This document shows, in pieces, positions 1 to 9,700 of a DNA stretch of 64,000 nucleotides. This stretch comes from Harmothoe impar. Taxonomy: Eukaryota > Annelida > Polychaeta > Phyllodocida > Polynoidae. Every line of letters begins with the position of its first letter. Within the stretch, counting starts at the first letter, position 1. The translations under genes and the position numbers were made by a program. The notes beneath the pieces are model-generated. The model was not told the DNA's origin and searched no databases. It was given only the letters and a program-made list of their open reading frames with translations. The stretch covers positions 65,105,004 to 65,169,003 of the forward strand of contig OX381707.1 in the NCBI GenBank assembly GCA_947462335.1. Reading direction: 5' to 3'.

Positions 1-706
1 ACACGCTAGACAAACACAAACGAAGATGAAACAGCATAAACAAATCCCTCATTCTAGTTAGTGCTGGCCATGTTATATCTCTTAACAAAAATGCTTTTAA
101 TGAGACATTGTACATCACCTTTTGTACATGTATGCGCTTCTACAATTTGTAGTGTCAAAGTCCCATTAATTTACTGATATATTACCGTTAAACATGGGAT
201 AAATGATGTTTTCCGATGTTTAGCATATTTGCACATTTATACATGTTTTTGATACAAGTGCAACAAAAGCGCTCACTTTGATCTATAAGTCTTTGTTTAG
301 AGTCAGATTTAGTGTATCACTGCCATATATATGGGAAAGCATTATCACGTATACACAACAATGGACGGGTCTACATAGTTAATGTCTGTATGCACACCGC
401 CCGCATTCTAACACAACCAATTACAAACAGTCATTTTTATCAATTTGGCGATCTCAGTCCATCAAACAATCACATCAGTGCACACAACGCTACTCTAATT
501 AACTCATGAATCAGAATGTGTGATGCAGACTCGCAAAAAATGGCTGCATAATTTTTATTTTTATTTTTTAAATATTTTGATTTTCAAAGAAAGGCAGGGT
601 TTACTGAAAGACATAGGGTATGCTGTCGTATCGACCTTTGACAACTAATACACCGAAATAATAAATCAACACATAAAGATATACAATTTGCGTTTCTCTC
701 CTTCAG
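1..706. other. Intron of the SH3PXD2-like gene, no feature seen
   Basis: AT-rich sequence with no splice-bounded exon, repeat or RNA I can recognise. It lies upstream of the PX exon at 707 and is presumably the 3' part of an intron. Confidence 0.6.
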
Positions 707-782
707 ACCAAGTTGCTGGATAAGTTCCCTGAGGAGGCTGGAAGTAAAGACCCCACACGGCGCATCATCCCATTCCTACCTG
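707..782 (+). CDS. SH3PXD2: SH3PXD2-like exon: PX domain, middle
   Basis: 76 nt after acceptor ctccttcag and before donor G|GTAGGT. It encodes [19 protein letters not shown] followed by IIPFLPG, the membrane-binding loop and polyproline part of the PX fold. It ends in phase 1, completed by the next exon's GG. The first exon visible in the window, so earlier PX exons must lie to the left. Confidence 0.9.
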
Positions 783-3700
783 GTAGGTACATTGCAGGGT
801 GGAACATCTCCTGGGGGCCGTTCCATCAAACAATCTTTTTTCATCAACCAAAACTTTTGTTTTTTTCTATTTCATCTACTATAGGCTAGGAAGACCATTG
901 TTCTAGAAAAGTATGGCCTAGCCTATATCGCCCCCATAGCGTAGTTTTTAACATTACTCAGAATACTCTCTGTGTAGTCGTGCATTTTTATAGCTTTTTG
1001 TGTAGCTTTTTGTGAAATGTCCATAGTCTGTAGTCTGTAACTTTGCTATGGAGGTCCGCAATTGCCTCCATAAACGAGAAACGCCTTCCTGCAGAGTATG
1101 AAGCACGATAGCCTACATATCTCTCTATATACAAATATATGAATCACTATGATGCTTTAGACTCTTGTCCTCCAATAAAATGTTATCACCCAATAAAATA
1201 AAGACTTATCATCAAAGTCGATATACCGATACACGCATCTTTGTTAAATCTGGGTTGTATCAATACAGATAGCATACAGTTTGTGAATACTAAGTCACGA
1301 TGCCATGAAAGTAACATGTTGATACAATGCCGTCATCGACCCTTCATAGTGTGACTCATCTTACAGAATCATATATGTCCACATATATGAAAGTAATATG
1401 TTGTACAGCGTTTAGTATTACTGGTAGTAAAACTGTAGTGTGCACCGTCAATACACACATGTAATATCCTATTTCTGTGTTTTTGTTTAGGGCTGTTTTG
1501 TTTTTTTGTTTAGGGCTGTTTTTTTATTCGTTTAGGGATGTTATCGACTATATTCCTGGAACGTGTATATTTCTAGAACCGATAAAAAAGTATACATTGC
1601 ATACGCATACCTAGAGAAATAAGATAGAGGGAACAACACTACGATATCAAACTGTCATTGTTGACTCAGAATCTACCCTGAGTCATAGGGGACACCTTTT
1701 CAATCATTTTGGTACTCTTCCACTGGAGGACATTTAGAGAAAATGTCTCCAGAAATAGTCTGATAATGTAGCTGCATGGGGGTCATGTCTACAGGGCAGC
1801 CCCAAAAAGTCCGCCAATTGCCTGCATTTCAATCAATTCAATCACTTGACCCTGACCCTGAGTCAATTGTAAGGCCTAAAAAGAAAAGTTGTGTTCCGGT
1901 AACATGGGCAAAAATAAATAGGGTCGGTAGGTCACATTTCTTTCTTTTTTTTAACATTTTTTTTTGTAAAAATTTAAAAAATGGCCCAAAAAAAATAGGG
2001 TCGGCCCCTAAAACGTAGGGTCGGTCTGGATACCGGAACACAACTTTTTTCTTTTTTTTTGCCGAATGTAAGTCACACGTTCAATCGTTTAGATGCTCAC
2101 ATGGTATGTATGTGCATCTCCTTCCCTGTTTGGTTTGCAGGGAAGATCCTGTTTGGTCGAAGTCACATCCGGGAGGTGGCATTAAAGCGGCTCGAGTCTA
2201 TAAACCAGTACTGTAAGGTGAGTCTATAAACCAGTACTGTAAGGTGAGTCTATAAAGCAGTACTGTAAGGGGAGTCTATAAAGCAGTACTGTAAGGTGAG
2301 TCTATAAACCAGTACTGTAAGGTGAGTCTATAAACCAGTACTGTAAGGTGAGTCTATAAACCAGTACTGTAAGGTGAGTCTATAAACCAGTACTGTAAGG
2401 TGAGTCTATAAACCAGTACTGTAAGGGGAGTCTATAAACCAGTACTGTAAGGGGAGTCTATAAACCAGTACTGTAAGGTGAGTCTATAAACCAGTACTGT
2501 AAGGTAAGTCTATAAACCAGTACTGTAAGGTGAGTCTATAAACCAGTACTGTAAGGGGAGTCTATAAACCAGTACTGTAAGGTGAGTCTATAAACCAGTA
2601 CTGTAAGGTGAGTCTATAAACCAGTACTGTAAGGGGAGTCTAAACCAGTACTGTAAGGGGAGTCTATAAACCAGTACTGTAAGGTGAGTCTATAAACAAG
2701 AACTGTAAGGTGAGTCTATAAGCCAGTGCTGTAAGGCGAGTCTATAAACCAGTACTGTAAGGGGAGTCTATAAACGGCGTAATCCCACTTTAGGTCGCTA
2801 GTTGGGTAAAAGTAAAACAAGGAATTTGTTCCTATTAAACGGAAATCTTATCACTTCTTACAGAAAGTATATAGGTACTAGCGACCTATATATTCTAATC
2901 TTGTATGCTATATAGTAACCTATAGTGACTCCACCTGTTAGCGACTTAAAGTGGGAGTTACTATAAGGGACAGGGGTACATTTAGCTTGACCCTTACTAG
3001 TGATTTCATTAGCGACTCCACCTGTTAGCGACTTAAAGTGGGAGTTACTATAAGGTAAGGGGGTACTTTAGCTTGCCCCCTTACAGGGATTCAGGTGCAT
3101 TTAGCTTGACCCTTACTAGTGACTTTATTAGCGACTCCACCTGTTAGCGACTTAAAGTGGGAGTTACTATATAGTGATGATTGAAATAGAATCTTAAAAC
3201 ATGCAAGGGGAATATACCCCCGGGGGAAAGGGTTTCCCTTAAGGGGAGCTATAAGAAAACATGGGGCATGGCTTTTTTGGGGGGAAAGAAGGTAGGTGAC
3301 GCAGGATTATTCATATTGATTTATATAATATAGACAATATTATATTATACAAGGTTAGAATGAATAGGTCGCTAGTAGGTGAAAAGGTTTAGGTCGCTAG
3401 TCATAGGGAGGGGTAATATAAGCAGAATAATCCTCATCTTTGTCTTGGTAAATAGTCAAAAGGAATGGTATTATTAATGGAATAAGCCTCATCTTTGTTT
3501 TGGTAAAATAGTCAAAAGGAATGGTATTATTAACAGAATAAGCCTCACCTTTGTCTTGGTAAATAGTCAAAAGGAATGGTATTATTAACGGAATAAGCCT
3601 CATCTTTGTCTTGGTAAATAGTCAGAAGAAGGGGTATTTCAGGGGGTAATAAGGGTCATATTTGAAAGAGACTATTTGAAAGAGACTAAGGTGAGTCTAT

Positions 3701-6700
3701 AAACCAGTACTGTAAGGGGAGTCTATAAACCAGTACTGAGCCTATAAACCAGTACTGTAAGGTGAGTCTATAAACCAGTACTGTAAGGTGGGTCTATAAA
3801 CCAGTACTGTAAGGTGAGTCTATAAACCAGTACTGTAAGGTGAGTCTATAAACCAGTACTGTAAGGTGAGTCTATAAACCAGTACTGTAAGGTGAGTCTA
3901 TAAACCAGTACTGTAAGGTGAGTCTATAAACCAGTACTGTAAGGTGAGTCTATAAACCAGTACTGTGAGGTGGGTCTATAAACCAGTACTGTAAGGTGGG
4001 TCTATAAATCAGTACTGTAAGGTGAGTCTATAAACCAGTACTGTAAGGTGAGTATAAACCAGTACTGTAAGGTGAGTCCATAATATAAGAACAGAGCACT
4101 CATGGAAGATGGCATTGGATGAGCCTGTGGACATTGTGGTGATTCATAGTGGGAGCATAACACGCCGACCTTCATGTGACCCTTAATTGACTTATTAGGT
4201 CTGTCTGGCGGAACTAATTGTTTCAAATACTATTCATAATAACATAGGGGAAAGACCCCCTGTATCATAGTATGAGTTCATATTAGCCCTTTAAGGGCCG
4301 CATAGTGTATTAATGTGTCTCTAAAACTTTGTCGTCATAATGCATCTTTTATCCCTGGCGAGGCTCCTCACCAGAGTGATCATATTGACCCTTCAGGAGT
4401 GTATCAACCCCACCATGCATGGATTTAGCACTGGCGAGTTTCTCTCCAGGGCTGCATTCATGGATCATGACGATGAAGGGCATACTGCATTAAAGCACTA
4501 TGCAGCCCTTAAAGAGAAATTGAGAGAGGAAAACAAATATCACACACAGCACATATTGTGTACTCCTCACTGATATGGATAGCAAGGTTTGAGCTATTTG
4601 TTTGTCACTTAGGATATTTGCAGTGTTCAAAATTCTGGAGTTAACGTTGATCAAATGCAGCCAATTAAACGTTCAAATATGACATTGATCAGAGATTCTG
4701 TGACCTTATTCAGGACCCCCCCCCCCCCCCCCCCCAGCCCTCTTCCTCTTATCAGTTGTCGCTATACAAATGTATAGCCGCTGACACATATCCTGCCTAT
4801 TAAACTCCGCCCCGTTGCCTTGACTTCATTATGTATTTTCAGATGAAATACGATGTAAAATCACCATATTATGATATATAGATAGGGTAACTACCCTGGC
4901 TATATAATTATTTGACAATGATACTACTGTAACCTTTGTCTTGTAGACATTGATCAAGCTGCCTGCGCACATATCGGAGTGTGATGAAGTTCTTGCTTTC
5001 TTCGAGACGGCCCCAGATGATCTCCTTCAGCATTCCAAGACGTAAGTACATGAAATTAACCCGTGCTAATGTGCTTCAGGTACTTGTGTATACATATATA
5101 TAGACATGGATTTTGAGGTCAAAAATTAATTTTTGTCTTGTTCTTCTGTCCAGAATTATACATGTTGTGATATGTTTAGACATAGATGGTATGACCCCAA
5201 TGCTAGTACTGTTAGAAACAATCATCTATATATTTGATATAGGTCTGTTTGTAATATGTAACTATTTTGATGGATTTACCCAAGGCACGCTCTCTTTGGG
5301 CCAATGTATAAATGGTAAAGTTCTATTTTATGTCATTTTTATGCAGTTAATACAGCCATTGATCTAACCAAGCTGCTTCAATGCTAGGGGAAACTGAACG
5401 GATAATATGGTAGCCAATGCCTTTAAAGGGTAAACTACAAAGACTGATGCAGAATAATGGCGAATGTGAAAAACTTTTTGTTATATGACTGTCTTATGCT
5501 AATATAAACATTTGAAACTGAACTTTATCGTTTTTATTCTTATTTTGTTTCTGGTGGAGGAGGGAGGTTCTTTATTCTTATTTATATAATGTTGCTTCAA
5601 TTATGCTCGTACTATTCATATACGATACTATTGATAAATACATAATCATTAACCTTGTTATAGATAAAGAAACAATGAGTAAAATTATATTTTATTTATG
5701 TTTCTACTCCGAATAATAGCTGGTATATTATAAAATTCCTTGTTTCAAGGCGCCATTTTTTTTGTAGAAACAGGATTTTTTCTTCCTCTTTTTTAAAGGA
5801 AAATTGGAATTAAAGCAATGATGCGACGACTTATACTGATACCGACGGTGTCTATGAAGGCCATGCGGAACTATTTCTTTCTACAAAATAAACTTGTATT
5901 CTTTCAGAGTTTCTGTACCTCATGTTACATTACAATCTCTTCATAAGCACACTGCTTTCTTGTTTTTTCACTTTATATAACTATTACTTAATTGTAAGAT
6001 CTAGACTTAATATAAATATGATTGATTAATACCTGCTGGTTCCAGGATTGAGAGGAAGCCAAGTGAGCGCAAGGGGAAGCAGATCTCACACCCGCTCTTA
6101 CTGGATCAGTATGTGGCTACTGCCGATTACGACAAGATGGGGCGTAACGAGGTCAGCCTTCAGACCGGGATGCGCGTTGAAGTTGTGGAGAAGACAGAAG
6201 TTGGTGAGTGCCTCATGGTTAAAGAAGTATAAACGAGAATAGAGCCAGGTTGTAATTCTTTTATTTCTTTTAATAGTCCAGAATCTTGCCCTACATTCTG
6301 GGCAGTGTCATATTTTGTTTTGTGCTGAAATTCACAGCTTACCAACTGGGCATGTATAAGCGTCTATGGTATTTTGTTCCCTAATACCAGTGTAACTGGG
6401 CAGAGGGGAGGGGATGGACCGAATATATACTACTATTACTAGAGACCCGAGAGACTTGACTGGAGGGACTAGACCGGAGGGACTTTAGTGAAGGGATTCC
6501 ACTGGAGGGGCTTAAACCAGGGACTCAGACTGCAGGGATTCGACTGAACGGACTCCGGGCAGACCGACCTGACTTGATCATGGAGACTACTGGTATACTA
6601 TGGGCATGTGCACCAAACATCAGCACAAAACTCGGTGTTGCCGAAATGACGCCGGCTTTTGCCTGGTAGAATGGCCGGCATACACACGCCTTGGGACACA

Positions 6701-9700
6701 GGCCAGGATGGCCTGCCATAATCTCAGCTTCCTAGTGGTGAAAGAATTTTTCAAAAGCAGCCAATTAGAAGTGAAGATAGAGCCATATTTGTAAAATTGT
6801 TTTATGTTAAATATCTTTTCAATTTCTTTAAAAAATTTAGCATAGTATAAAACAAGTTATAATTAAGTTTTTTAAGGTACCTTGAAATATCAAAATTCAT
6901 GTGGCCTGCGTTAGAAGGAAATGGCCTGCGAAAGATGGCAAGACGTAGGCCACCTTGGCCTACATCCAGAAAAGGTTTTCGGCAACACTGAAACTGCAAC
7001 TAATTCTGCGTTCATAGCTCAAACCGTTATTCTGATTAGATTCATATAAAATACATTTGTCTTGGTTACAGGCTGGTGGTTCGTGAGCACCGACGAGGGA
7101 CAGGGTTGGGTGCCCAGCTCGCACCTGGAGAAGGAGGATGGGTCACAGGAGAACCGCATTGTCCACGAAGCCAGCCCTGGAGAAGGTGAGCTTTTAAAAC
7201 ACAATTTATTGTGTCAAATCAGATAAAAAACAGATGAAATAAACTTTTATGGGGGTATGGCAAAGAACCAAGTTGAAATAAAACATAATAGATCAAACTG
7301 ACAAGATATAGCAAAGTATAAGATTTCCTAAAGTTCAAGAAAAAATTATTTATAAGTCCAGAGGTGGCATGCAGGAATTGTTAACCTCAAAGAAACGACC
7401 TCCTTATCCTCTATGCAGCACCAAACAAGATTCTTAATTTTTTATAGAATATGATGTCTATCAATCACAAAGTAAAATTAACATTACATATTTCAGAGGA
7501 GCGGTTTGTGGTGGTGGAGACTTACATTCCCATGGCCGCTGACGAAATACGGATTGACAAAGGCGGCTTTGTACAAGTTATCGAGAGAAACCTCGATGGC
7601 TGGTGGCTCGTTAGGTAACTACGCTCATCATTTTGCAATATCGTAGTAAAGTTGAATAAGGAATTTTAAATGAAATAAATTTCAAGATAAATCAATTCAC
7701 AGCATATATGTGCGTTTCCATCACATACAGATACCAAGGTAACGAGGGGCGAGTGCCGGCCACTAACCTGACGCAGGCCGACACGCTCAAGATGAGTCGT
7801 GTTACGAGTCATGTCACCGCCCCGCCGGTAGAGGTCATCCCAAACCTCATGTCCATCAGTACCTTCAACCGACAGAAACTCGACCGCCTCGTCTCAGCTA
7901 CATCATCTAAAGAGGGACGCGGAGACAGACTCAGGTCGACCCCGGAGAGTCCGACAAAACCCCTCATCGACCTCAATTTTGATACGCAGCCATCCAGCGC
8001 TGAGAGAGAGCAGACTCGGCAGGGGATCGATGAGAACTTTAACCCTTTACTGAGAAACAGTCGAAGAAAATGCCCACCACCACGCAGAAACTCAGTATCC
8101 ACGGTAAGCATGTGTAGTTTCTATTGTAATGGGGGTTTTCATGCAGCTTTATCGGTACAAAATGCAGATTCTTAACTTTATTTAGTATACCAAAACGCTC
8201 TCCACCTTCTTTGGGTCCTACGCTCATGGCAAGGAATTCCACCAGTGAATCCACTCGAGCTCTGGTTTAGATTTCTTCAACATCATAATGTACATTGTGT
8301 AGAAAAATGGATTTCTCAAATTGATTTCAAATTCAATTTGAAAAATGGGTACATCGTATTTTCATTTTACGTTTTAAAACAATATAATATTGATAGATTC
8401 TTCGGTTTGTAAACTGTTGTGATGTACCTTAAATATTGCTTGAAGTCATAGATTTGAAATGGCAGGGTCTATTTCAAATGTAATAACACTTTAATGCGAC
8501 TATAGATCATTGTCATTCTGAAAACAGCATAGCTTCTTCAGAAATAAAACTGTCAGTGTGTATATTCTCTTTCTAAGGCACTAAAAAATAAGAAAAAGGT
8601 AAGTCCTGCCGTGGCTTCAGTGCTTTTTTTCTGTGCCTGCGATCACTGTGGTCCATAGGAATTCAGGACGTATACATAGATGTTGTCAATGTTGTACATC
8701 TATTTGTAATTTCACTGGTTTTCCAATTGCACGTTTGTGGGGTATATTCTTTGGCTGCAATATACTACTTTAGGATATTAAGTATGCACAGTTACCATTC
8801 ATATTCTACACCTCACAAATTCCACACTTGTAGTGGGATCAGTCTCTTACAACTCCATTATATCACCCATGAAATGACATTATGTGCTTGTAAGAGACAT
8901 GACCTGTACCGCTACTAGGAATTGGCCCTCCCAATTCATTGGACTGGAAAATTGGCTTTAAAAAACGAATCACCAATGTTCCCATTTAAGACTACAAGTT
9001 TTGTTACAGACATTGTTAGTTGTCAATATTTATTAGTGTCATTGAAAAGTAGAAATTATAATATTTGGCCACTCTACACCTTACGGTTTCTATATAATAG
9101 ACGACAAAAAACCCACATCAACGTGATAAGCAACATACACTCACACCAATTTATAATCTTTACTTCTCATACCCTACACCTAACTCTACCCACCCCCTCT
9201 CTAGCAATAGATATTTCCAACTGTCTAGTTATCATTACATTATAACTTGTTCTCGTAAAACTATTCCTTCTTGCAGTCTGTGCCAGTGGCGAATTAAATG
9301 GACACCAACATTCTCATTCATTCGTTTACGTCTATTTCTATTTGAGTACAGTAATTGATCTCAGCTGTTTGCCATATTTAATATACCTCAGTAATTCTGT
9401 GCAATTCTGTGAGTTGCCTTTTCATGGACTCATCTCCAAACTATTTCCTTAACTCACCTTGCATGCCCCTTGTAATGAAATAACATACATAGGATTAAGT
9501 GTGATATCATGAATCTGCCGGTTTATGAATACGATCAATATGAAATGTGCATAAATGTATGATCATTGGTGAAATTTGGTGAAATTGGATAACCAGTAAG
9601 TTGAATCAGATGCATGTGAAGGAAGATGGCATAGATGCTCACATCTATGTTCTCTCTGAACGGATTTGAGCACTAAATGCACAGTGACCAAGAGGCAACT

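Noticed and set aside
2194..4083. CRISPR-like array
   Set aside because: Units are contiguous 26-bp copies without unique spacers, in a eukaryotic intron; this is a minisatellite.
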